The notes under the pieces are model-generated. The model saw nothing but the letters and a program-made list of their open reading frames with translations. It did not search any database and was not told the origin of the DNA. 64,000 bases of DNA from Sitta carolinensis (taxonomy: Eukaryota > Chordata > Aves > Passeriformes > Sittidae), in contig CM063312.1 in NCBI GenBank assembly GCA_032173965.1, positions 1,260,304 to 1,324,303 of the forward strand, written 5' to 3'. Position 1 is the stretch's first letter, and each line of letters starts with the position of its first letter. Below, piece by piece: positions 31,905 through 43,385 of this stretch. The translations under genes were made by a program, and so were the position numbers.

Positions 31905-33228
31905 ATGCTCAAAAACAACACCCTGGCTCTGGCGGGCGCCGCTCTCTTCCTCACCTGGAACGGACTTCTCCTCCTCCTGCTTTGGGCACGACCCTCCCCC
32001 CTGAACCCCAAAAACCCCCCTACCAATCCCCCCAGCCCCGCGGCGCTGCCGGCCCGGCTGCTCCTCCTGGCTCAGGACGCCGAGCGCGAACTCCGTCTCC
32101 AACGGGAGCTCCTCCTCCAAATCCAACGCTACACCCTCCTCCAAAAACAACACCGCCTCGCTCCTCCAAGCACCCCAAAACCCACGGAATTCCACGAGGA
32201 GGAACCAATCATCCCGGTGCTGGTCCTCGCCTGCGACCGCAGCTCCGTACGCCGCTGCCTCGACAAACTCCTCCGTTACCGCCCCAGCGCCCGGCGCTTC
32301 CCGCTCATCGTCTCCCAGGATTGCGGCCACGCCGAGACGGCGCGCGTCATCGCCTCGTACGGCCCGGCCGTGGCTCACATCCGGCAGCCGGACCTCAGCG
32401 ACATCCCGGTGCCTCCGGAACATCGCAAATTCCAAGGTTATTACCGCATCGCCCGGCATTACCGCTGGGCGTTGGGTCAAGTGTTCGGCGCTTTCCGTTA
32501 CCGCGCCGCCATCGTGGTGGAGGACGACTTGGAGGTGGCGCCGGATTTTTTCGAGTATTTCCAGGCAGCTCTGCCGTTGCTTCGGGGCGATCCCACTTTG
32601 TGGTGCGCGTCCGCCTGGAACGACAACGGGAAGGAAGCGTTGGTGGACTCGAGCCGAGCCGAGCTGTTGTACCGCACGGATTTCTTCCCCGGTTTGGGTT
32701 GGTTGTTGCTGGCCGAGCTGTGGGAAGAGCTGGAACCCAAATGGCCGCCGGCTTTTTGGGACGATTGGATGAGGCAACCCGAGCAACGTCGAGGCCGCTC
32801 GTGCCTGAGGCCGGAGGTGTCGCGCACGGTGACGTTCGGCGCAAGGGCGTCAGCCACGGCAGTTCTTCGATCAGTACCTGAAGTTCATCAAGCTCAACGA
32901 GCGTTTCGTGCCTTTCACCCGCCTCGACCTGTCCACCTGAGGAAGGACGAGTACGAACGCTTCTTCCTGCCTCAGGTGTACGCGGCGCCCGAGGTGAAGC
33001 TCGAGGAGCTGCAGAAAGAAGCGGGAAGGGATCCGGGTCCGGTTAGATTCAGTATCGAGGTCGTGATTCCTTCAAGGCTTTGGCCAAAGCTTTGGGGTTG
33101 ATGGACGATTTGAAATCGGGAGTGCCGCGAGCGGCTACCGGGCATCGTCAGCTTCGTGTGCCGCGGGCGACGCGTCTTCCTGGCGCCGCCGGCGGATTGG
33201 ACGGGTTATGATCCTTCCTGGAGTTGAG
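31905..33228 (+). CDS. MGAT1: MGAT1, N-acetylglucosaminyltransferase I
   Basis: Medial-Golgi type II enzyme (GlcNAc-TI, GT13) that adds GlcNAc to Man5GlcNAc2 and starts complex and hybrid N-glycans. A single coding exon, as in other vertebrates. Start ATG 31905 gives MLKNNTLAL and the TM anchor ALFLTWNGLLLLLLWA. Then follow LVLACDRSSVRRCLDKLLRY, IVSQDCGHAETA, HIRQPDLSDIPVPPEHRKF and GYYRIARHYRWALGQVF. The metal/UDP-binding EDD lies in VVEDDLEVAPDFFEYF; then SAWNDNGKEA and FFPGLGWLLLAELWEELEP. The N-terminal ~310 residues are open. After TVTFG the frame breaks at about five single-base losses (near 32.84, 32.86, 32.94, 33.05 and 33.14 kb), but FFDQYLKFIKL, DSFKALAKALGLMDDLKSG and the terminal GYDPSWS with TGA at 33226-33228 are all recoverable. 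An out-of-frame ATG lies 10 nt upstream (31895). Confidence 0.93.
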
Positions 33229-33289
33229 GGAAAGGGGTTTGGGGAGGGGGTTGGGGTGTAAAGAGGTTGGGGGATGGATGGGGGAGAGG

Positions 33290-35560
33290 TGGGGAGGCTC
33301 CGTGGAATTCCGGCTTTGCAGCGCTGCCGCTCGCGGCGTTAAATTTGGAGCTGAAATTTGGATTTTTTAGGGTGGTTTGGAAGGGGGTTTTCCAAAATAA
33401 AAAGTGGGAAATGAGGGATTGTCCCCATGGAATTCCAGCTTTGCAGCGCTGCCACTCCCAGGTTAAATTTGGAGCTGAAATTTGGATTTTTTTAGGGTGG
33501 ATTTGGCAGGGTTGGAGAAGGATTTCCAAAATAAAAAGTGGAAAATGAGGGATTGTCCCCATGGAATTCCAGCTTTGCAGCGCTGCAATTCCTAGGTTAA
33601 ATTTGGAGCTGAAATTTGGATTTTTTAGGGTGATTGATTGGAGAAGGTTTTCCAAAATAAAAAGTGGAAAATGAGGATCCTGGGGACAAAGAAAATTGAG
33701 GGATAAAAAGTGAGGTTGTCCCCATGGAATTCCAGCTTTGCAGCGCTGTCCATTCTGGAGTGAAATTTGGAGCTGAAATTTGGATTTTTTAGGGTGATTT
33801 GGAGAGAGGTTTTCCAAAATAAAAAGTGGAAAATGAGGGATTGTCCCCACAATTCCAGCTTTGCAGCACTGCCAGCTTTAAAATCAGGGGTTTAAAAGTC
33901 CTTTGGAGCTGAAATTTGGATTCTTTTAGGGTGGATTTGGCAGGGTTGGAGAAGGATTTCCAAAATAAAAAGTGGAAAATGAGGGATTGTCCCCATGGAA
34001 TTCCAGCTTTGCAGCGCTGCAATTCCTAGAGTGAAATTTGGAGCTGAAATTTGGATTTTTTAGGGTGGTTTGGAGGGGGTTTTCCAAAATAAAAAGTGGA
34101 AAATGAGGGATTGTCCCATGGAATTCCAGCTTTGCAGCGCTGCCATTCCTAGAGTGAAATTTGGAGCCGAAATTTGGATTTTTTAGGGTGATTTGGAGAG
34201 GGTTTTCCAAAATAAAAAGTGGAAAATGAGGGATTGTCCCCACAATTCCAGCTTTGCAGCACTGCCAGCTTTAAAATCAGGGGTTTAAAAGTCCCTTTGG
34301 AGCTGAAACTTGGATTTTTTAGGGTGGATTTGGAGAGGGTTTTCCAAAATAAAAAGTGGAAAATGAGGGATTGTCCCCATGGAATTCCAGCTTTGCAGCA
34401 CTGCCACTCCCATTCTTAAATTCAAAGGTTTTAAAAGTCTCTTTGGAGCCAAAATTTGGATTCTTTTAGGGTGGATTTGGCAGGGTTGGAGAAGGATTTC
34501 CAAAATAAAAAGTGGAAAATGAGGGATTGTCCCCATGGAATTCCAGCTTTGCAGCGCTGCAATTCCTAGAGTGAAATTTGGAGCTGAAATTTGGATTTTT
34601 TAGGGTGGTTTGGAGGGGTTTTCCAAAATAAAAAGTGGAAAATGAGGGATTGTCCCCATGGAATTCCAGCTTTGCAGCGCTGCCATTCCTAGAGTGAAAT
34701 TTGGAGCTGAAATTTGGATTTTTTAGGGTGATTTGGAGAGGGTTTTCCAAAATAAAAAGTGGAAAATGAGGGATTGTCCCCACAATTCCAGCTTTGCAGC
34801 ACTGCCAGCTTTAAAATCAGGGGTTTAAAAGTCCCTTTGGAGCTGAAACTTGGATTTTTTAGGGTGGATTTGGAGAGGGTTTTCCAAAATAAAAAGTGGA
34901 AAATGAGGGATTGTCCCCATGGAATTCCAGCTTTGCAGCACTGCCACTCCCATTCTTAAATTCAAAGGTTTTAAAAGTCCCTTTGGAGCCAAAATTTGGA
35001 TTCTTTTAGGGTGGATTTGGCAGGGTTGGAGAAGGATTTCCAAAATAAAACGTGGAAAATGAGGGATTGTCCCCATGGAATTCCAGCTTTGCAGCACTGC
35101 CAGCTTTAAAATCAGGGGTTTAAAAGTCCCTTTGGAGCCGAAATTTGGATTTTTTAGGGTGGATTTGGAGAGGGATTTTCCAAAATAAAAAGTGGAAAAT
35201 GAGGGATTGTCCTCACAATTCCAGCTTTGCAGCGCTGCCATTCCTAGAGTGAAATTTGGAGCCGAAATTTGGATTTTTTTAGGGTGGATTTGGCAGGGTT
35301 GCAGAGGATTTTCCAAAATAAAAGTGAAAAATGAGGGATTGTCCCCACGGAATTCCAGCTTTGCAGCACTGCCACTCCCAGGTTTACATTCAAAGGTTTT
35401 AAAAGTCCCTTTGGAGCCAAAATTTGGAAATTTTTAGGGCGGATTTGGGGCGGATTCGGCACTCGCGGGGTTGGAGCGGCTCAAACCTCAAACGGGGCGG
35501 GGATTTTCCAAAATAAAAGTGAAAAATGAGGGATTCTCCTCACAATTCCAGCTTCGTTTC
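33290..35560 (+). repeat. ~120-180-bp array with embedded AATAAA downstream of MGAT1
   Basis: About 16 units, each with ttttccaaaataaaaagtgg, aaaatgagggattgtcccc, atggaattccagctttgcag and gtgaaatttggagctgaaat. Each full unit has AATAAA at the same place. Two blocks, about 33,930-34,470 and 34,470-35,010, are near-identical with a period of 540 bp (four units), giving higher-order structure like a young satellite. It begins about 60 bp after the MGAT1 stop, so it probably forms the 3' untranslated region or cleavage region. Confidence 0.92.
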
Positions 35561-35639
35561 GCTTCCACGTCCAGCTGAATTTCCTCCCGAAATCCAAAAG
35601 TTCCAAAAGTCCTTTTTTGGGGCTTAAATTCGGTTTTTT

Positions 35640-36340
35640 TTGGGGGTTCCCGAGGTCTCAAGGGCGGCATTGGGGAGCTCCTACCGGGAATCCCCAATTC
35701 CCAAACCCGATGAAATCTCCTCCGATCCCACTGGGAACGCCCGGAGTTGGGGAATTTCGCTGGGAAAAGCTGGAATTGCGTGAATCCCGCCACAGAGTCC
35801 CCTCAGGAACAGACCGGCGCTTCTCCGGGGCGTCCTTGCGCCATCCCGGGCTCACCCCTCAGCGGCTCCTCGGTCATTCCAGGACATTCCAGGATATTTC
35901 AGGACATTCCAGGATATTTCAGGATATTCCAGGACATTCCAAGCCCGTCCCGCCCCCGCCATTTTGAGAGCTTCGCCCCCCTCACATCTCCCCCCAACAC
36001 ACACACACAAAACCCCGCCCCCTCGCTCCCATTGGCTGGTTTTTCCCGCCCAAAGCCAGCGCGCGTTCTGATTGGCGGAGCCGCGCGTCACTCCTGATAA
36101 TCGAGCGCTGATTGGCTGAGGGGGCCGTTCCCGCCTCGTCCCCCTCACGGCTCCCGGGCGCCTCAGGGTTCGTCTCCCGATTTTTAATTCTTTTATTATT
36201 TTATTTTGGTTTTATTTCTCTGGGATCGAAAAGGTTCCGTGAGGGTTTCCCGAGGGTCTTCCCGGTGAGGCCGGTGCCTCCCGGTTTGGGCGGATGGCCG
36301 GGAGCGGGCGGCGGGGAGGGAGAGGAGGAGGAGGAGAGAA
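35640..36340 (+). promoter_or_regulatory. CpG-rich candidate promoter upstream of zinc-finger gene A
   Basis: Non-repetitive, CpG-bearing sequence with three CCAAT-type boxes (cattggctgg at 36031, tgattggcgg at 36070, tgattggctg at 36109) and a short cattccagga repeat at 35876-35940. It precedes the purine tract and the 38.3 kb exon. Promoter role inferred; which gene it serves is unknown. Confidence 0.4.
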
Positions 36341-38040
36341 AGGGATGGGGATGAAGAAGGTGAGGAAGAAGAGGAGAGTGGGATGGGATGGAGAAGAGGA
36401 GGAGACTGGGATGAGGAAGAGGAGACTGGGATGAGGAGGATGAGGAGAAAGGGATGGGGATGAAGGAGAGGAAGAGACTGGGATGAGGAAAAGGAGGAGG
36501 AAGGGATGGGGATGAAGGGATGAAGAAGAGGAGGAGGAAGGGATGGGGATGAAGAAGGTGAGGAAGAAGAGGAGAGTGGGATGGGAAAGGAGGGGAGGAG
36601 GAGAAAGGGATGGGGATGAAGAAGGTGAGGAAGAAGAGGAGAGTGGGATGGGATGGAGAAGAGGAGGAGACTGGGATGAGGAAGAGGAGGAGGAGGAGGA
36701 AGGGATGGGGATGAAGAAGGGAGGAGGAAGGGATGGGGATGGAGGAAGAGAGGAAGAAGAGGAAGGAGAAAGGGATGAGAAGAGAGAGGAGGAAGGGATG
36801 GGGATGGAGGGGAGGAAGAGACTGGGATGAGGAAGAGGAAGAGGAGGAAGGGATGGGGATGAGGAGAAAGGAATGGGGATGGAGGAAGAGATGGGATGAG
36901 GAAGAGGAGGAGGAGGAGGAAAGGATGGGTATGAGGAAGGTGAGGAGGAAGGGATGGGGATGGAGGAAGAGACTGGGATGAGGAGGAGGAGGAAGGGATG
37001 GGGATGAAGAAGAGGAGGAGGAGGAAGGGATGGGGATGAAGATGAGGAAGAAGAGGAGAAAAGTATGGGGATGAAGAAGGTGAGGAAGAAGAGAAGAGTG
37101 GGATGGGGATGAAGAAGAGGAGGAGGAGGAAGGGATGGGGATGAAGATGAGGAAGAAGAGGAGGAGAAAAGGATGGGGATGGAGGAGGAGGAAGAGACTG
37201 GGATGAGGAAGAGGAGGAGGAAAGGATGGGGATGAGGAAGAGGAGGAGGAAGGGATGGGGATGGAGGAAGAGGAAGAGACTGGGATGAGGAAGAGGAGGA
37301 GGAGGAGGAGGAAGGGATGGGAATGATGATGAGGAGAAAGGGATGAGGATGAAGGGGAGGAAGAGGAGGAAGAGATCAGGATGGGGATGAAGAAGAGGAG
37401 GGGGAGGAGGAGAGCGGGATGGGGGTGAGGAAGAGGAGGGAGAGAAGAGAGGATGGGGAGGAAGAGGAGGAGGAGAGCGGGATGAGGATGAAGATGGAGG
37501 AAGAGGAGGAGGTGAGTGGGATAAGGAAGAAGAGGAGAAGAAAGGGAGGGGATGAAGATGAAGGAGGAGGAAGAGGAGGAGAGCGAGGTGAGGAGGAGGA
37601 GGAAGAGGAGGAGGAAGGGATGGGGATGAAGATGAAGAGGAGGAGAGCAGGATGAGGATGAAGAGCAGGAGGAGGAGAGCGGGATGAAGAAGGGGAGGAA
37701 GAGGAGGAGAGCAGGGTGAGGAAGAAGAGGAGAAGAAAGGGATGGGGATGAAGGAGGAGGAAGAGGAGGAGAGAGGGATGACAAGGAGGAAGAGGGGGAA
37801 AAGGAGGAGAGAGGGAGGAGAGGAGGAGAGAGGGATGGGAGGAAGAGGAGGAGAGAGGGATGAAGATGAAGAGGAGGATTAAGATAAAGATAAGGATGAA
37901 GATAAGGATGAAGATGAAGGGGATGAAGATGAAGACGAGGATGAAGATGAAATAAGGATGAAGATGAGGATGAAGATGAAATAAGGATGAAGATGAGGAT
38001 GGAGATGAGGATGAAGATGAGGATGGAGACGAAGATGACG
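36340..38040. repeat. 1.7-kb polypurine tract (GAGGAGGAAGGGATGGGGATGAA)
   Basis: Almost pure purine plus strand made of gaggaggaa, gggatggggatgaag and, at the 3' end, gatgaagatgagga. Open on both strands for hundreds of codons (Glu-rich / Ser-Pro-rich) purely from composition. Triplex (H-DNA) potential. Near 38036-38051, atgacgctgctactgCAG followed by GTGAGG is a donor-like site. Confidence 0.92.
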
Positions 38041-38063
38041 CTGCTACTGCAGGTGAGGCCGCC

Positions 38064-38138
<75 letters not shown>

Positions 38139-38342
38139 GGAAGAGGAGGGGGCGGCCCCCGCCGCTTCTTTCTCTTCCCGGGGCAGCGGCGGCGGCTGCG
38201 GCCGCTCCCGGCTCTGCCCGGGCCGAGCTCCGGCACCGGGGAGCCTCGGGGGGACCCTGGGGGGGACCCTGGGGGGATCCCCGAGCCCCCCGAGCCCCCC
38301 GGAGCCCCCGGAGCCCCCGGGCCCGGCGCCAGCGGCGGCGCC

Positions 38343-38376
38343 ATGCAGGAGAGCTACGAGGCACTGATCCTGCTGG
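38343..38376 (+). CDS. zinc-finger gene A, KRAB-A-end-like first coding exon
   Basis: ATG in a good Kozak context (ggcgccATGC) opens MQESYEALILL and ends CTG G followed by a consensus GTGAGG donor. The peptide resembles the end of a KRAB A box (typically V-M-x-E-N/S-Y-x-x-L-x-S-L-G) as found in tetrapod C2H2 zinc-finger genes. The first part of the KRAB box is not visible upstream, where sequence is Glu-codon-rich repeat. Downstream lie C2H2 fingers on the same strand, which supports the link. The joining exon at 41855 is out of phase unless an indel is allowed. Confidence 0.5.
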
Positions 38377-38389
38377 GTGAGGAGGGGGC

Positions 38390-39080
38390 TGGGAGCCCCG
38401 GGATAAAAACCCCAAATAACCCCCGGATCCTCCCAAAAAAACCCCAAATAATCCCCAGAGACCCCCGAGAAAAATCCCAAATCAGACCCCCCAAAAAAAA
38501 CCCCAAATCACCCCAGACCCTCCCAAAAAAAACCCAAATAACCCCCAGACCCCCCCCAAAAAAGCCCCAAATAACCCCCAGAGACCCCCATAAAAAAACC
38601 CCAAAATAACCCCCAGACCCTCCCAAAAAAAACCCCAAATCAGCCCCAGAGACCCCCGAGAAAAATCCCAAATCAGCCCCAGAGACCCCCGAGGAAAATC
38701 CCAAATCAGCCCCAGAGACCCCCGAGGAAAATCCCAAATCAGACCCCCCAAAAAAAACCCAAATAACCCCCAGACCCTCCCAAAAAAACCCAAATCAGCT
38801 CCAGAGACCCCAAGAAAAACCCCAAATAATCCCCAAGACCCCCGAGGAAAATCCCAAGTAATCCCCAAAACCCCCCAAAAAATCCCAAATCACCCCCAGG
38901 CCCCCCGAGGAAAATCCCAAATCACCCCCCCCAAAAAAAAACCCTGATTAAAAATAATTGGGGGGGGTGGGACCCCCAAAAAACCCAAATAATCCCCAGA
39001 GCCCCCAAAAAAAACCCCAAATCAGCCCCAGAGACCCCAGAAATTACCCCATAAAAACCCCAAAAAAACCCCCCAAAATA
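38390..39080. repeat. AAATAACCCCCAGACCCTCCC repeat
   Basis: About 45-bp units (aaaaaccccaaataaccc plus cagagacccccgaggaaa) in the presumed first intron of zinc-finger gene A. Confidence 0.88.
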
Positions 39081-39089
39081 ACCCAAAAA

Positions 39090-41850
39090 AACCCCCAAAA
39101 AAAAAAATTTGGGGGGTTTTTTTCCTTTTTCCCCGGGGTTTTTCCCAGTTTTTCCCCCCCCCGGCTGTTCCCAACCATTTTTTGTGTTTTTTCCTTTTTT
39201 TCCCTTTTTTTCCCAATTTCCCCCCTCCGGCCCCCCATCCCTGTTTTTTTTTTTTTTGGTTTTTTTCCCCTTTTTTTCCCATTTTTATGTTTATTTTTCC
39301 GTTTTTCCAGATTTCCCCTCCCAGGGGGCCCATCCCCTGTTTTTCCTTTTTTTTGGTTTTTTTTCCCCCTTTTTTTCCCTTTTTATGTTTATTTTCCCTT
39401 TTTTCCCCATTTTTCCCCCCCAGGCTGCCCACCCCTGTTTTTCCCATTTTATTTTTTTTCCCCCATTTTTTCCCTTTTTTTTTTTTATTTTTTCCCGTTT
39501 TTTTTTCCCAAAGTTTTTCCCCCCTCCCAGCTTTTTCCCCCCCTGTTTTTCCGGTTTATGTTTTTTCCCCCCATTTTTTCCTTTTTTTGTTTTTTTTTCC
39601 CCCGTTTTCCCGTTTCCCCCCTCCCCAGGCTTTCCCCCCCCCCATTTGTGGTTTTTTTTTTTTTGGTTTTTTTTTTTTCCCAGTTTTCCCCCTCCCAGGC
39701 TGCCCCCCTTTTTTTTCCCCTTTTTGGTTTTTTTCCCTTTTTTTCCCCGTTTTCCCCCCCCCGGCTTTCCCAACCCATTTTTTTTTGGTTTTTTTCCCGT
39801 TTTTTCCCTTTTTTTCCGGTATCCCCCCCCCCGGCCGGCCCCCCCTTTTGAGGGTTTTCCTTTTTTTGGGTCCGGGGCCTTTTTCCCGCCGGCCACCCGG
39901 GGGGGGGGGGGGGGAGGGGGGGCTGGGGGCCGCCCGGGGGTGAATTGGGGGGGGGCTAACGGGGGGGGACCCCGGGGGGGGGGGGGGGGGTTTGCTCGGT
40001 GGCTTTGGGTTGGGTTGGACGGAGTTGGAAAATTGGGGAAAAGGGAAAAGGAAAGTTGGAGTTGGAATTTTGGAAATGTTGGAGGAATGGAAAGTTTGGA
40101 AAAAGGGGAGGGGGAAAAAATGGAAGTTGGAAATTGGAGAAAGGGGAAAAAATTGGGGGAAAAGGGGGGCTTGGGGAAAAAGGGGGAAAAAAGTTAAATT
40201 GGGGGGGGAAAAATTGAAAAGGGGAAAAAAAATTGGGCGGGAAAAATGGCAAATTGGGGAAAATTGGAATTGGGGAAAGGGGAAATTGGAAGTTGCAAGC
40301 TTGGAAAATTGGAAAAATTTTGGAAAAAATGGAACAAGGGGGAAAAGGCCGGGGAAACAGGACATTAAAAGGGGCCAAAATTGGGGGGAAAATTGGAAGG
40401 AAAGGGGAAAAATTGGGAAGGGAAAAAATGGCTTTTGGGCCGGGGAAAAATTTGGAAAGGGGGGGAAACATTGGAAAGGGGACAATTGGGCCCCAGGAGA
40501 AAAGGAAAACAATGGAATTTAAATTTTCAATTAAAATTCAAGGGCCCCACCCCCCTTTCCCCCAAAACCTTTTTCCCGGGGCCCCAAAAATTTTTTAAAA
40601 ACCCCCCCCAAAAAAATTTTTTCTCCCCATGCCCTTTTTCCCCTTTCCCCCCAAAATTTAAAATTTAAACTTTTAAAAAAAAAAAAAAATTCCCCTCCAT
40701 TACCCCATTAAAACATTTTTTTAAAAAACCCCTGGGGGAATCCCCAAAAAAAACCCCCCCAAAAAAATTTAAAATTTTTTCCCCTTTTTCCCCCCCAAAT
40801 CCCTTTAAAAGGGGGGAAAAAGGGGTTTTGGGGGCCCCCCCCCCCCCAATACCCCTTTTCATTTCCCACCCCCCCATTTTTTAAAAAAAATTCCAAAACC
40901 CCAAAAAAAAAAAACTTTTTTTCCAAAAAACCCCCAAAATCCATTTTACACCCTCCCCCCCCCAACCCCCCTTTTTGGCCCCCGGGCCCCCCCTCCCCCC
41001 CCCCCCCCCCACCCCCCCCCCCCCTTCCCCCCCCACCCCCCCCCTTTTTCCCCACCCCCCCACCCCCCCAATTTCCCCTTCCCCTCCCCATTCCCCCCCC
41101 CTTTTTTTTTTTTTTCCCCCCCAAACCCCCCCCCCCCCCCCCTTTTTTTTCCCCCCTTTTCCCCCCCACCCCCCCCCCCCCCAATTTTTTTTTCCCCCCC
41201 CCCCAAATTTCCCCCCTTTTTTCCCCCCCCCTTTCCCCCCCCTTCCCCCCCCCCCTTTTTCCCCCCCTTTTTCCCCCCCCCCCCAAAACCCCCCCCTTCC
41301 CCCCCCCTTTTTCCCCCCCCCCCTTTCCCCCCCCCTTTTTTTCCCCCTTTTTTCCCCCCCCCTTTTTTTCCCCCCTTTTTTTTCCCCCTTTTTTTCCCCC
41401 CCCATTCCCCCCCCCCTTTTTTCCCCCATTTTTCCCCCCCCTTTTTCCCCTTTTTTTTCCCCTTTTTTTTTCCCCCCTTCCCCCCCCTTTTTTCCCCTTT
41501 TCCCCCTTTTTTCCCCCCCCCCCCTTTTTTCCCCTTTTTTCCCCCCTTTCCCCCCCCCCAAACCCCCTTTTTTCCCCCCCCCCCAATTTCCCCCCCCCTT
41601 TTTCCCCCCTTTCCCCCCCCCCCCCCCCCAATTTTTTTCCCCCCCCCTTTCCCCCCACCCCTTTCCCCCCCCCCCCTTTTTCCCCCCCCCATTCCCCCCC
41701 CACCCCCACCCCCCCCCCATTTTTCCCCCCCTTTTTTTCCCCCCCCCAATTCCCCCCCCACCCCCCCATTCCCCACCCCCTTTCCCCCCCATTTTTCCCC
41801 CCCCCCATCCCCCCTTTTTTCCCCCCCATTCCTGACGCCCCCTCCCCTTT
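39090..41850. other. homopolymer-rich T/C, then G/A, then C-run sequence
   Basis: 39090-39850 alternates T runs and C runs; 39900-40520 is G/A runs; 40520-41830 is almost entirely C and T homopolymers of 4-20 bases. No gene signal. The last part looks like poorly resolved consensus of a repeat similar to its neighbours. Frames of several hundred residues (Lys/Gly or Phe/Pro) are meaningless. Confidence 0.8.
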
Positions 41851-41854
41851 CCAG

Positions 41855-43385
41855 ACGGCTCCTCCCCGAGCCGGGCGAACCGAGGATGATGAAGATGAAG
41901 ACGAAGACGAACGAGCGGCTCCGGCCGCCCCTCCCGCGGAACTGAGCGCTCTGCTGAGCCCCCCGAGACCCCCGGGACCCCGCGACCCCCGCGACCCCCG
42001 CGACCCCCGGGGGTCTCTCGCAGAAGCGCTTCAGGTGCCGGGGACTGCGGCCGCGGCTTCACCCGCAGCTCCAACCGCAACGCGCACAGCGGCGGCACCG
42101 CGGGGGCCAGCGGGCTGGGGGGCGTGGCGAGTGGGCTACGGGCCGGGGCCAGCGGGCTGGGGGGGTGGCGAGTGGGCTACGGGCAGGGGCGAGTGGGTTA
42201 TGGGGTTGTGGCGAGCGGGTTACGGGGTGTGGCGAGTGGGCTACGGGGGTGGCGATTGGGGGGCTACGGGGTTTGGTGGCGAGCGGGATATGGGGTGTGG
42301 CGAGTTGTGGAGTGGGCTCTGGCGAGCGGGCTCTGGGGTTGTGGCAAGCAGGCTCTGGGCCGTGGCCAGCGGGCTCTGGGCCGTGGCCAGCGGGCTATGG
42401 GCCGGGGCAAGCGGGCTTGGGCTCTGGCGAGTGCGGATGAGCGGAGCCTGGGGCCAGCGGGCTCTGGGCCGTGGCGATGTGCGCTCTGGGGTGTTTGGCA
42501 AGCGGGCTCTGGGTTGTGGCCCCACGGACTGGGGTGCGGCCAGCGATTCCAGGACTGCGGCGAGCTGGGGCAGGGCTGTGGCCAGCACGGACTGGGGTGT
42601 GGCCACGATTCCAGAGCTGCGGCGAGCACGGACTGGACTGTGGCGAGCTGGGACAGGGCTGTGGCCAGCGCTCCCAAGACTGTGGCCAGCGATCCACGGC
42701 TGTGGCCAGCGCTCCCAGGGCTGTGGCCAGCACGAACTGGGTTGTAGCCAGCACGGACTGAGCTGTGGCCAGCGCTCCCAAGCCTGTGGCCACCGCGGGC
42801 ACAGCCCGGGCTGGAGCTCGGAGCTGCTGGGCGAGCGCTCCCAGGGCTTTGGCGAGTACGACGCGAGCTTTGGACTGGAACTCGGGGTGTCCGCGGCTTT
42901 GGGCGAGCGCTCCCGCGGGTATTTGTGCTGGCGAGCGGGCTGTGGGGGATGTGGCGAGCGGGCTGTGGGGTGTGGCGAGCGGGCTATGGGGTGTGGCGAG
43001 CGGGCTGTGGGGTGTGGCGAGCGGGCTATGGGTGTGGCGAGCGGGCTGTGGGGTGTGGGGAGGGGCTGTGGGGTTGTGGCGAGCGCTCCGCCGGTTGTGG
43101 CGAGTGCGGGCCGGGCGCGGCTCCAAGGTGGGCGAGCGGCCGCTGCGCTGTGGCGAGTGCGGGCGAGCGTTCCGCTACGGCTCGGCTTTCCTGAAGCACC
43201 GGCGGGCGCACCGGGAAAAGGAGGAGGAAAAAAAAACGGGAATGGGAACAACGGGGCCGGCGGGGCCCGCGGTGGCCACGGGGCTGCCCGAGGTAGCCAC
43301 GCGTTGTGGCGAGTGCGGGAAACGCTTCGGGGGAAGCGCGGAGCTGAGGAGGCACCAGAGGAGGGAGCACCTGGGGGAGGGATGA
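41855..43385 (+). CDS. zinc-finger gene A, C2H2 exon with cysteine heptad repeats
   Basis: Acceptor ctttccag precedes an acidic segment (TEDDEDEDEDERAAP in one frame). One C2H2-like finger follows near 42025-42100 (FRCR, DCGRGFTRSSNRNAH after one indel). Then comes about 1 kb of 21-bp units encoding heptads C-G-(Q/E)-R-x-x-G. Two fingers end the exon: PLRCGECGRAFRYGSAFL then KHRRAHREKE, and CGECGKRFGGSAELRRHQRR then EH, with TGA at 43383-43385. Many 1-base indels shift the frame between blocks, so no single continuous protein can be read. Presumed nuclear DNA-binding factor. It is duplicated at 45193-46207. Confidence 0.55.

Noticed and set aside
31895..32881. Second long frame overlapping MGAT1 from the upstream ATG
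   Set aside because: Its product shows no known domain, while the 31905 frame matches MGAT1 throughout; kept only as a possible regulatory upstream ATG.
8164..33228. NEU1, PPP1R11, POLR1H and MGAT1 as pseudogenes because of frameshifts
   Set aside because: Indels are isolated, often in or next to homopolymers, and equally present in all genes; splice sites, phases and residues elsewhere are conserved, so sequencing error is the better explanation.
36201..38480. Ser/Pro/Leu-rich open frame of about 760 codons on the minus strand
   Set aside because: Antisense of the polypurine tract; no domain, no splice or start context.
41000..41830. Zinc-finger or proline-rich exon in the C/T-run region
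   Set aside because: No Cys-x2-Cys or His-x3-His patterns in any frame; composition is homopolymeric.
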